Source: JAGOEX01 sp964630905 (lineage in GTDB: Bacteria; UBP6; UBA1177). From it: DNA of 39,481 bases. The notes under the pieces were generated by a model, which was not told the DNA's origin, ran no database searches, and saw only the letters and a program-made list of their open reading frames with translations. The DNA lies in assembly GCA_964630905.1 (NCBI GenBank), contig CAZVWR010000028.1, positions 1 to 39,481 on the forward strand, in the 5' to 3' direction. Made by a program: the position numbers and the translations under genes. Positions 7,396 through 14,882 of the stretch are shown in pieces. The first letter of the stretch is position 1. Each line of letters opens with the position of its first letter.

Positions 7396-8834
7396 GAAAA
7401 TATATAATTATGATAATAACAATAGTCCTCACTGCTATCAGCGGTTGTGTGACGGGTGGAAAACTGCATAAAAGCACTCTGCTTGAAAGCAAAAGACTTG
7501 AAGTTGACAAGAATCGCGGTGCTGATATTTGCGCATCGTATGATATTGCAATGGCCGAAAGTCACATAGAGTTTGCAAGGCTTGAACTTGAGTCAGGAAA
7601 TTATTATCGTGCCGAAGAGCATATGACAGCAAAAGATCTGCATGCTGCCAAAGCATCTCTTAATGCAGATATATGTATCCCCAAAGATGCTGATCAGGAT
7701 GGGATACTCGATGTGGATGACAGATGCCCCAAAGATGCCGGAACGGTCGAATTTAAGGGTTGTCCTGATAAAGACGGAGATGGTTTGCCGGATGTAGATG
7801 ATAAATGTCCTGATGTTCCGGGACCTCTCGGCCTGAATGGGTGTCCTCCTGCCGCCGATAGAGATGGCGACGGTATTCCGGATTCAACAGACCGCTGTCC
7901 AGATGACAAGGGATTTGCTGAACTTAAAGGATGCCCCGACAGAGATGGTGACGGACTTGCGGATCTTGATGACTCATGTCCGGATATCCCCGGTGTTGTT
8001 GAGTTAAAAGGATGTCCTCCAGCCAAAGACCGTGACGGTGACGGCATACCTGACAGGGACGATCGTTGTCCGGATGAAAAAGGTTTGAAGGAATTGAACG
8101 GATGTCCTCCTGCTGCTGACCGTGATGGTGACGGTATTCCGGATTCTGAAGACCGCTGCCCCGATGACAAAGGGATTGCGACACTTAAAGGTTGTCCTGA
8201 CAGAGACGGTGACAGTGTTGCGGATCTTGACGATAAGTGTCCTGATGTTCCGGGAGTTGCTGAGCTTCAGGGCTGTCCTAAGATCCTTGATAAAGACGGT
8301 GATGGAATAAATGATGATGTTGATAAATGCCCGGATGTTCCAGGTGTTGCAGAAGAACAGGGCTGTCCTAAGATCCTTGATAAAGACGGTGATGGAATAA
8401 ATGATGATGTTGATAAATGCCCGGACGTTCCTGGTGTTGCAGAAGAACAGGGCTGTCCTAAAAAATATAAACTCATCGTTGTCACTGCAAAGAAAATTGA
8501 ACTGAAGCAGGTCGTTCTTTTCCAGTCTGGAAAAGCTGTAATTGATAGAAAATCATACGAAATGCTTAAGGAAGTTGCCGATGCTCTTAAAAATGCGCCG
8601 TCTGTAAAAAAAGTAATTGTCGAGGGACATACTGACAATGTGGGTAACAGAAATCTGAATATCGCGTTATCTCAGAAAAGAGCTGAAGCAGTCAGAGAAT
8701 TCCTCATTGATGAAGGGGTCGATTCAGACAAACTCGAAGCTAAGGGATATGGACCTGACAAGCCGGTTTCTTCAAATAGAACTGCAGCGGGTAAAGCTAA
8801 AAACAGAAGAGTGGAATTTGTACTTGAACAGTGA
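7392..8834 (+). CDS. OmpA-family lipoprotein with nine thrombospondin type-3 calcium-binding repeats
   Basis: A 480-residue protein. The signal ends in TAISGC (lipidated Cys about 19), followed by an alpha-helical stretch of about 75 residues (ASYDIAMAESHIEFARLELESGNYYRAEEHM). Nine TSP3-type Asp-rich repeats follow (DRDGDGIPD..DRCPD), each binding calcium in known structures, with paired Cys in nearly every unit. The C-terminal OmpA domain shows the peptidoglycan-binding signature EGHTDNVGNRNLNIALSQKR and NRRVEFVL. It has no beta-barrel, so it is probably a lipid-anchored protein linking outer membrane and peptidoglycan. The start overlaps the stop of the upstream lipoprotein (ATGA), indicating translational coupling. 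Confidence 0.92.
   Translation: MRKYIIMIITIVLTAISGCVTGGKLHKSTLLESKRLEVDKNRGADICASYDIAMAESHIEFARLELESGNYYRAEEHMTAKDLHAAKASLNADICIPKDADQDGILDVDDRCPKDAGTVEFKGCPDKDGDGLPDVDDKCPDVPGPLGLNGCPPAADRDGDGIPDSTDRCPDDKGFAELKGCPDRDGDGLADLDDSCPDIPGVVELKGCPPAKDRDGDGIPDRDDRCPDEKGLKELNGCPPAADRDGDGIPDSEDRCPDDKGIATLKGCPDRDGDSVADLDDKCPDVPGVAELQGCPKILDKDGDGINDDVDKCPDVPGVAEEQGCPKILDKDGDGINDDVDKCPDVPGVAEEQGCPKKYKLIVVTAKKIELKQVVLFQSGKAVIDRKSYEMLKEVADALKNAPSVKKVIVEGHTDNVGNRNLNIALSQKRAEAVREFLIDEGVDSDKLEAKGYGPDKPVSSNRTAAGKAKNRRVEFVLEQ
8271..8450 (+). repeat. Recent 90-nt tandem duplication within the TSP3 repeats
   Basis: The units 8271-8360 and 8361-8450 differ at about two positions, whereas the other TSP3 repeats in the gene have diverged. 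It encodes one 30-residue TSP3 repeat twice, so it looks like a recent in-frame expansion. Confidence 0.85.
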
Positions 8835-8862
8835 TTTTTGACACAGGGGAGGTCTTCTGAAA

Positions 8863-9297
8863 ATGGTTTCTGGAAATAAAGGTGTTGCAAAAAAGGTAAT
8901 GTTTGAGGAAAAGAAGAGAAACGCCGATGAAGTTGTTTTTTCTTCAAGCAATCAGAGAACGGCACAGAGGATTGATGTTGAAATAGAAGTAACTCTTACA
9001 GGTCCGCATACATTTTTCAGCGGATTTACGATGGATATAAGTGAAGGCGGTGTTTTTGTAGCTACCCACGAAATATTTCCCATCGGAACAGAATTCAGAA
9101 TGATCCTTTTTCTTGGAAAAGAGAGGTTAGAAATCGATTCTCTGGTTGTGTGGGTAAGAGGCGAAGACAGTTCAATAATAAGCGGCGAAGAGCCTGGTAT
9201 GGGGCTTAAGTTTCTCAAACTTGACAGTAGATCTCTTTCTGTCATTTCTGAATTTATTAAAAAAAGAGAGCCCATTTTATACGATGACTGCCTATGA
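8863..9297 (+). CDS. PilZ-domain protein (Myxococcus paralogue type)
   Basis: A 144-residue cytosolic protein. After an N-terminal tail of about 35 residues it shows the PilZ pattern: an Arg pair (NQRTAQRIDVEIEV) then MDISEGGVFVATHEIFPIGTEF, and later GMGLKFLKL. PilZ domains bind cyclic di-GMP through the Arg motif and the (D/N)xSxxG motif; both are recognisable here, though the first is RTAQR rather than RxxxR with a second adjacent Arg. The sequence around SEGGVFVATHE resembles the TIGR02266 paralogue family known from myxobacteria. It lies 28 nt after the OmpA-family gene and overlaps the next gene by 4 nt, so it may bring second-messenger input to the membrane module that follows. Confidence 0.82.
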   Translation: MVSGNKGVAKKVMFEEKKRNADEVVFSSSNQRTAQRIDVEIEVTLTGPHTFFSGFTMDISEGGVFVATHEIFPIGTEFRMILFLGKERLEIDSLVVWVRGEDSSIISGEEPGMGLKFLKLDSRSLSVISEFIKKREPILYDDCL

Positions 9298-9548
9298 AAG
9301 ATCAGTCCCCGGAATTGCTGGAAGACCTTGTAAATTTTTTCAAAACGAAGAAGATCGATCACTCCGCATTACTATTTCTTAATGTTGCAAGACCATTCAA
9401 AAGGACAATGGTTTTCACACTGCCTGTTCTTTTGCCCCTGTTCTCCGTTGTTTTCGGACCGGACAGAGCGAAGAAGATAGAAATGATGCTTGAAGATGAA
9501 ACTTTTTTTGAACAATTAAGGACTTCGCTTGAAAAAGGATTGAAATGA
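9294..9548 (+). CDS. 84-aa conserved-context protein of unknown function
   Basis: A small protein with an amphipathic N terminus (PELLEDLVNFFKTKKID), a central hydrophobic stretch (TMVFTLPVLLPLFSVVFG, about 38-55) that may be a membrane helix, and a charged helical C terminus. It overlaps the PilZ gene by ATGA and the next gene by 4 nt, so it is a real, translationally coupled member of the array. I do not recognise a family. Confidence 0.7.
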   Translation: MKDQSPELLEDLVNFFKTKKIDHSALLFLNVARPFKRTMVFTLPVLLPLFSVVFGPDRAKKIEMMLEDETFFEQLRTSLEKGLK

Positions 9549-10981
9549 AAAGTTATCATATTTCATTTTTATCTATGGATTCAAAAATGAGAGTTGTGTT
9601 AATAGAATACGGAGATAGCGGCACAATTTTCTTTGTCAGGGATGTTTTCGAAAAAAGTGATAATTTTAATTTCAAGGATCATATCAGAAAATTAATGCAG
9701 GAAAGCAGTTATCACAAAGTTGACCAGCCGTCCAAAGTTTCTTCAAGCACAATGGTTATTCCCTCCAAACTCCTTACTTCTGTTGTTGCGGGAATGACGG
9801 CTGAAGGTTCGCTGCAGGCTTCTGTAAAGCTTGGAAGATCAATGCTTCTTGATATTAAAAAAGCTTTTCTTGTAAATGAAATAAATGATTCCGACATCAA
9901 CTCATGCAATGAAGATGTTGTCATTATATCAGGTGGTTACGATGATTCTGAGAGCGTCATGCTTAATGATTTTATTGTGAAGCTTTCTGAAAGTCAGTTC
10001 ATAAAAAGAATTAAGCCTGCGGTTGTTTTTGCAGGTAGTGCATCATCGCTCCCCTTTGCAAAGGTCAATATAGGTACGCTGACTGATTTTATAAGTCTTC
10101 CGAATGTGCTCGAGTCAAGTTTCTGTCCGGAAAGTCTTATGGCCGGGGAAGACATTTCAACAAAAAGGTCATCAACGCTGACATTTTCAACAGATCAGCA
10201 GAAAGTTCCATCCTATTCATTTTCAAATTCACTTCAGAAGATAACAGAGGCCTTTTGCGGAAGATATGTGAACAAGGTGCTTTCTGTTTTTATAACGGAA
10301 GAATATACGGTTGTAAATGAATGCAGAAAGAGATCTGGAAAATTTGAGTTCAGGAGATACGGTATACCTGTCGATGAACAATCCTTAAAGCCGGCACATC
10401 TTTCAGAAAGCATAGTCAGTGTTTTTCAGCAGGAATCTATTTCTGATAAAAATTTTGGGCAGGAAGATCTTCTGCAGATAGAAAAAAGTGAAAAGATGGA
10501 GTTTTACCGTCCTGACAGGATAGTCGGTATATCATGCAGTGACAGGTCGGGTTTTGAGAAATTCCTTGATGTTGTAAGTGACCCCGATATATTGAGGGGA
10601 ATAATAGAATTTATTTTTGATAATGAAGGAGTTCTTCTTGCTTCAGCCCCTTTATTCTTTGACAAACAGGGTGATCATTCAGCATGGCTTCTGGAGGCAT
10701 CTTATACAGAAAACATAATTTCGGGATGGATAGTCATACCGGATGGTACATTTATAAAAGAAAAACAATGTCTTACTGTTTATATAAGCGGAAATGAAGA
10801 GCGGAATGAAATGAATTTTCTGTGGGGTAAAAGGTATGTGATGAAAACAGAGCCTTTTTCTGTCATAGAAATAGACACATCCGAAAAGGTCTATTTTGAA
10901 GGTGTAGGTAGAAAAAAAGTTCTAAAGACCGGAAAATCAGGCAGAACTGTGGTTTTTGATCTTAGAAAGGAAAAAAGCTGA
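9545..10981 (+). CDS. MutL/GlmL-like (glutamate mutase L family) ASKHA-fold protein, divergent
   Basis: A 478-residue cytosolic protein. Its first 210 residues follow the layout of the MutL/GlmL family (known from the accessory protein of adenosylcobalamin-dependent glutamate mutase, an actin-like ATPase fold). A small-residue segment (VVAGMTAEGSLQASVKLGR, about 81-98) is followed by a strand and ISGGYDDSES (about 129-137, compared with AGGTDGG in the family). Next come KPAVVFAGSAS (about 158-167) and a NV(L/M)P-like segment. No glutamate mutase (GlmS/GlmE) or B12 genes are present. I recall such MutL-like genes beside DUF6754 genes in other bacteria, and the next gene looks DUF6754-like. The family is inferred by eye; ATPase activity is unproven. 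The last 250 residues are not recognisable. Confidence 0.6.
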   Translation: MKSYHISFLSMDSKMRVVLIEYGDSGTIFFVRDVFEKSDNFNFKDHIRKLMQESSYHKVDQPSKVSSSTMVIPSKLLTSVVAGMTAEGSLQASVKLGRSMLLDIKKAFLVNEINDSDINSCNEDVVIISGGYDDSESVMLNDFIVKLSESQFIKRIKPAVVFAGSASSLPFAKVNIGTLTDFISLPNVLESSFCPESLMAGEDISTKRSSTLTFSTDQQKVPSYSFSNSLQKITEAFCGRYVNKVLSVFITEEYTVVNECRKRSGKFEFRRYGIPVDEQSLKPAHLSESIVSVFQQESISDKNFGQEDLLQIEKSEKMEFYRPDRIVGISCSDRSGFEKFLDVVSDPDILRGIIEFIFDNEGVLLASAPLFFDKQGDHSAWLLEASYTENIISGWIVIPDGTFIKEKQCLTVYISGNEERNEMNFLWGKRYVMKTEPFSVIEIDTSEKVYFEGVGRKKVLKTGKSGRTVVFDLRKEKS

Positions 10982-12033
10982 TGAGAAGAGTTGTCTTTCT
11001 GTCGTTTCTGCTGATGCTCCATTTTTTTGTTATGCATGCAGAAGAAACCGCTCTTTTTGATATAGTTCACAATGAAAGTGATAAAATAGATGTTATTCTG
11101 AATATTCATGACAGCGGTGTTTTAAATGTCGAGCTTTACAGGGTTTTTAAAAAGACAGCTCCTGTCAATATCTATGAGTTCGTTCTCCCTGATAAAAGGT
11201 TTACCGGACCTTCTGTAATTGGTGCATGTTATTTTCTCAAGATATATCATGAAGATGGAACCGTTAAAGAAACAGAAAGGAAATGTCATACGAATACAGA
11301 TGTGTTTAAAAGGATAAACATTTCCATGCTGTTTGTTCTTTTTATTTTTCTTTTCTCTTTATGGACAGCCGGTTTTATTAAAGCACCGTTCTTTAACACA
11401 ATAAGCCGTGACAGACTTTCCATGCTCAAATTCATTTTGACCCTTCTTGGTGAAAATACTGCAAAAATATCTTTCTTAAATTCAGGTGATTCATCAGGAT
11501 CACCGCTGCTTGGACCATTAACGGATTTCATGACAGGTCTTGCAAGTGCAACAGATACCGGATCATCAATAGAGTCAGAATTTTTTTCAGATGCGGGGGG
11601 GATTTTTTCCAGGTCTGGAAAAAACAGTTTTGTTCTTGTTCCTTCGTTCAGAGATATGGGCGGTTTCTATTCTGCCGTGAACAGTAAAGAGTGGAGCCGG
11701 CAACTGGTTTTCAATGTGTCTGACGGATCGGCTCTTTCTGACTGGAGTTCATACTTTGCTGGAGGAAGCAGACGCAATATAAACATTTCGTTAAATGTTC
11801 CGGGCTTGAGCGGTAACGCCATAATGTCAAAGAAAAACCTTATTTCGGTCGAACCATTTCTTCTGTCATCCCAACTCAAAAGCATTAAGTCGATCAGATC
11901 CCTGAAAGTATCAGGGGCATATCTGTTTCTTGGGGTAATAGCGACAATCATAATAGTGGGCTCATTGTTAAGAACCCTGGCATATTATTTCCCTGTAATT
12001 AATGGAATTCTCAAGGCCTGGGGTGCAATATGA
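10981..12033 (+). CDS. DUF6754-like membrane protein
   Basis: A 350-residue protein with a signal peptide or first helix (VVFLSFLLMLHFFVMHA), a periplasmic domain of about 85 residues and a second helix (about 112-129). A cytosolic domain follows, containing several Ser/Gly/Asp-rich segments (GPLTDFMTGLASATDTGSS; NSFVLVPSFRDMGGFYSAV), and a last helix lies near residues 315-335. The alternation of short strands and small-residue loops recalls DUF6754 proteins, judged from memory and context. Start and stop codons overlap those of both neighbours (TGATG at the start, 4 nt at the end). No enzymatic motif is seen. Confidence 0.55.
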   Translation: MRRVVFLSFLLMLHFFVMHAEETALFDIVHNESDKIDVILNIHDSGVLNVELYRVFKKTAPVNIYEFVLPDKRFTGPSVIGACYFLKIYHEDGTVKETERKCHTNTDVFKRINISMLFVLFIFLFSLWTAGFIKAPFFNTISRDRLSMLKFILTLLGENTAKISFLNSGDSSGSPLLGPLTDFMTGLASATDTGSSIESEFFSDAGGIFSRSGKNSFVLVPSFRDMGGFYSAVNSKEWSRQLVFNVSDGSALSDWSSYFAGGSRRNINISLNVPGLSGNAIMSKKNLISVEPFLLSSQLKSIKSIRSLKVSGAYLFLGVIATIIIVGSLLRTLAYYFPVINGILKAWGAI

Positions 12034-13358
12034 AAAGATTTTCTGTAATTGCAGTCCTGGTCCCGCTTATACTTTTGACTGTTCTGGCAGTATATGCGGA
12101 TTACGGTCGTGAGGTTTTTTCAGTAATTCTTAGATCCGGAGAGATCTTGATTGTAATTTCACTCTCAGCCGGTCTTTTAAAAGTATTGCATAAGGAGTTC
12201 AGAAAAATAAAAAAAGATTTTTTCTCACAATGGTCATCAGGCGTCATACTGATATCTTTTCTGCTTACTTTCGTTGCAGGAGCAATGAACATTAACCAGA
12301 GCAAATATACATTCAGCAACATTGTCAGAGAAGATCCGGCTTATCTTGTAGAAACAGCTGATATAATAATAGGTGATGATTCCTACCTGAGCAAATTTCC
12401 AGCGAGAAAAAAACTCGGTCTTTATCTTGCATCCAGTGTTTCCCCGTATTTCTTCCCAACGGATGAAATGTTGAGAGAAGCTGATATGACAAGTGAGGAT
12501 TTTAAGGATCTGAAATATAAAAAGGGTGTTTTTTCAGGAAGCAGTACGGTTTTTATAAACGAAGATGATTCAAAAATAGTTTTGGAGCTTGAGAAAAAAG
12601 TCAGAAGCGTTTCTATAGAAGCTGTTTCAGTAATGCTGCCGGTAGCGGCAGTTTTAAAAGAGTGGTTTACAAATTCTATTAAAGTCATGAATTCATCAAA
12701 TGCTTCGCCTGAACATACAAATCAACATGATATCAGGAATACAGTAATAGATGGAGCAGAAATAAAAGGTTCCGCTGATATGCTTAAAACCTGGCTTATG
12801 ACAAAGAATCCGTCAGGTGTAGATAAAGAGGAGACCGTCAAATATTATCCAGACTTTGTAAGATCATCCGGCATTGCTGAGAAAGTAGCGGACAGTTGCT
12901 CAGTTAAGGCAGATATGGGAGTTTCAAAGAATACCGTTTCAAAACTTTTTTCAGCATTTTTAAAGACCGGAGTCACATCCAGTCCTAATATGAAAGGTCT
13001 TGTAAGATGGATATACCGCTCTGTCCTTGATCCTCTTTTCTCAACTTTTATGGCCATGCTTTTTTTCTCCATGCTTTTTGCGGCGTACAGAATGCTTGAT
13101 TTCAGAAATTACAGCTATTTTGTTATATCTTCCGCAGTATGCATTGTTATAGCAGGTTTTTTCCCTTATTTTAATCCTGTTGTCCAAGCCCTGTCAGGTT
13201 CGGGATGGAAAGGCCCGTTTTCAGAAGGATGGATGATCAATGTTTTTGCCGCACCGGTATTTAAAGCACTTGCGATAGGAACCGGAACAGGAGTTTTTTA
13301 TTATTCTGCAGAAACCCTTTTTGAAATATTTGTGTCTGAGAAAAGGAGGGGGAATTGA
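12030..13358 (+). CDS. Multi-pass membrane protein of the MutL/DUF6754 module
   Basis: A 442-residue protein with N-terminal helices at about 5-22, 30-48 and 70-86, a soluble middle of about 230 residues, and C-terminal helices (DPLFSTFMAMLFFSMLFAAY; YSYFVISSAVCIVIAGFFPYF; VFAAPVFKALAIGTGTGVFYY). The middle includes IVREDPAYLVETADIIIGDD and a pair resembling KKLGLYLASSVSPYFF. It is probably the second DUF6754-like or partner subunit of the complex. It overlaps its upstream neighbour by 4 nt and the downstream gene by 4 nt (TTGA). I recognise no characterised family. Confidence 0.6.
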   Translation: MKRFSVIAVLVPLILLTVLAVYADYGREVFSVILRSGEILIVISLSAGLLKVLHKEFRKIKKDFFSQWSSGVILISFLLTFVAGAMNINQSKYTFSNIVREDPAYLVETADIIIGDDSYLSKFPARKKLGLYLASSVSPYFFPTDEMLREADMTSEDFKDLKYKKGVFSGSSTVFINEDDSKIVLELEKKVRSVSIEAVSVMLPVAAVLKEWFTNSIKVMNSSNASPEHTNQHDIRNTVIDGAEIKGSADMLKTWLMTKNPSGVDKEETVKYYPDFVRSSGIAEKVADSCSVKADMGVSKNTVSKLFSAFLKTGVTSSPNMKGLVRWIYRSVLDPLFSTFMAMLFFSMLFAAYRMLDFRNYSYFVISSAVCIVIAGFFPYFNPVVQALSGSGWKGPFSEGWMINVFAAPVFKALAIGTGTGVFYYSAETLFEIFVSEKRRGN

Positions 13359-14200
13359 GACGGATCGGTTTTTTTCTGTCAGAGATTCCTTATAAATATC
13401 TGGCTGTTATGCCTATTTTCATAATAATCATCTTTAGACTTATAAATACTGAAATGGACCCTGGTATGAAGGATAGCGGGAGAAAAGTTTATGAATTGAT
13501 GGAAAATATTCCTGCCGGTTCGAAAGTGTTCGTGATCACAAATTACGGACCTGAAGCAAAATATGAACTTGAAGAAACCCTCTCGGCGATGATAGCATAT
13601 TTTGCCAGAAAGGATGTCGGGATAATTTTTGCATCACTTGTTCCTGTAGGGGTCGAATCAGCTTTCATGGCGGTTGAAAGAAGCATCGGAAACCCTGATT
13701 TTGTGAAAGAGAGATATTTATACGGACATGACTATGCCAATATAGGGTTCATCGGTGGAGGGACAGTGGGGGTCTTTCTTCTGTCATCGGAGATATCAAC
13801 GGCAAGAAAAAGAGATATTTACGGCAACGAATTGCAAACTCTTCCTGTCATGAACGGAATAGAAAGTCTGAGCGATTTTTCAGCTGTTTTTGAATTTTCC
13901 TCCAGAATGATAGACGGAGTGCCTGGAATGACACTGTTCTCTGTTTTCTCAGGTGACAGAGATCTTGCGAAAGCGGTGATATGCTCATCAGATATGGTGC
14001 CGGGCTATCTTCCTTTCCACCAGTCAGGGTCATTTGACAGATTTGCAGGAGGGTTCAGGGAAATTGCCGGCTTGACGAAAGCCATAGATTCATCATCGGG
14101 TATATGGAAAAGGTATTATATAATGTCAATGATCCTGGAATACATACTTATGATCATCATCCTTTCCGGCATTAAACGGCTTGCAGGAGGCGAAAGATGA
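13355..14200 (+). CDS. Bitopic membrane protein of the MutL/DUF6754 module (GHDY..GGG motif)
   Basis: A 281-residue protein. TTG start with AGGAGG at 13344-13349, 5 nt upstream, inside the previous gene. One helix at about 15-30, a periplasmic or cytosolic Rossmann-like domain, and one helix near 255-275. The domain contains YELMENIPAGSKVFVITNYGP (about 46-66), GIIFASLVPVG, GHDYANIGFIGGG (124-136), LPVMNGIESLSDF and LPFHQSGSFDRFAGG. From memory, these motifs match a family of about 280-residue uncharacterised proteins found with DUF6754 genes in Chloroflexota and other phyla, in which GEDYV.LG..PGG and YPYL.SGQL.G..GG are conserved. No activity is known. The 4-nt overlap with both neighbours supports a complex. 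Confidence 0.6.
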   Translation: MRRIGFFLSEIPYKYLAVMPIFIIIIFRLINTEMDPGMKDSGRKVYELMENIPAGSKVFVITNYGPEAKYELEETLSAMIAYFARKDVGIIFASLVPVGVESAFMAVERSIGNPDFVKERYLYGHDYANIGFIGGGTVGVFLLSSEISTARKRDIYGNELQTLPVMNGIESLSDFSAVFEFSSRMIDGVPGMTLFSVFSGDRDLAKAVICSSDMVPGYLPFHQSGSFDRFAGGFREIAGLTKAIDSSSGIWKRYYIMSMILEYILMIIILSGIKRLAGGER

Positions 14201-14844
14201 ATATAAGCATGAATCTGAGCGTCTGGACAGCATTTGTGTTGACGATAGCGGCATTTTCAGGTCTTTACCGTGAGAATGCACTGTATAAGTTTGCCGAGTC
14301 TGTTTTTATTGGTGTATCAGCCGGATATTTTGCTTCAGTCTGGCTTTTTTCTGTTCTGGTGCCCGCGTTCGAAGATACGGTGAGCGGTGATTACATTCTT
14401 CTTGTTCCTGTAATATCAGGATTACTGTTTTTCATACCTGCGGACGGACGGAAAAGATATTCAGGACTGGTTGCAATACCTTCTGTTTTTATTGTAATGC
14501 TTTATCTTGCAGTAAGCATCCCTGTATATTTTCAGGCATATATTTATGAAATTATGAGATCTGCGATCATCCCGCTCATTTCTTTTGCGGATGACGGGAG
14601 TGTCATGTGGGATCTTACTATAAATGCGATAGTTACCTTAACGGGGGTGGTTTCAGTCATTCTGTTTCTTGTCGCAAGACACAGAAAGATCAACAGTTTT
14701 ATCTCTTTTGCTGGAGAGACCGGAAGATTTTATCTCCTTGTTGCAATAGGAGTTTCTTTCGGATATACTCTCGTTTCGAGGATCATCCTGTTAATGGGTA
14801 GATTTGAATTTATAATCATTGATCTTTTAGGTTTCAGATTTTGA
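14197..14844 (+). CDS. Six- or seven-helix membrane protein of the MutL/DUF6754 module
   Basis: A 215-residue, strongly hydrophobic protein. Apparent helices lie at about 8-24, 33-54, 65-82, 88-110, 140-160 and 175-197. The segment RENALYKFAESVFIGVSAGYFASVWLF (about 24-50) is a hallmark of a recurrent family of about 220-residue membrane proteins ('NPFYKFAEHLFVGVSAGY' in relatives I remember) located next to DUF6754 genes. Function is unknown. It overlaps the upstream gene by ATGA; its TGA overlaps an alternative TTG start of the protease gene. Confidence 0.65.
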   Translation: MNISMNLSVWTAFVLTIAAFSGLYRENALYKFAESVFIGVSAGYFASVWLFSVLVPAFEDTVSGDYILLVPVISGLLFFIPADGRKRYSGLVAIPSVFIVMLYLAVSIPVYFQAYIYEIMRSAIIPLISFADDGSVMWDLTINAIVTLTGVVSVILFLVARHRKINSFISFAGETGRFYLLVAIGVSFGYTLVSRIILLMGRFEFIIIDLLGFRF

Positions 14845-14882
14845 GAGAGGCTTATATAAAAAATGTGTCTGGAGTTATGGAT

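Noticed and set aside
7694..8638. Long open frames on the minus strand antisense to the OmpA/TSP3 gene
   Set aside because: They mirror the repeat codons (Ser/Pro-rich) with no ribosome site and no recognisable protein; a by-product of the regular GAT/GGT repeat codons.
9545..10981. True adenosylcobalamin glutamate mutase accessory gene (glmL)
   Set aside because: No mutase subunits or B12 genes nearby, and the protein is divergent over its second half; family resemblance only.
14841..14882. TTG 14841 as the start of the S41 protease
   Set aside because: It overlaps the previous stop but has poor ribosome support, and ATG 14883 with GGAG 8 nt upstream puts the signal helix at the N terminus; kept as an alternative only.
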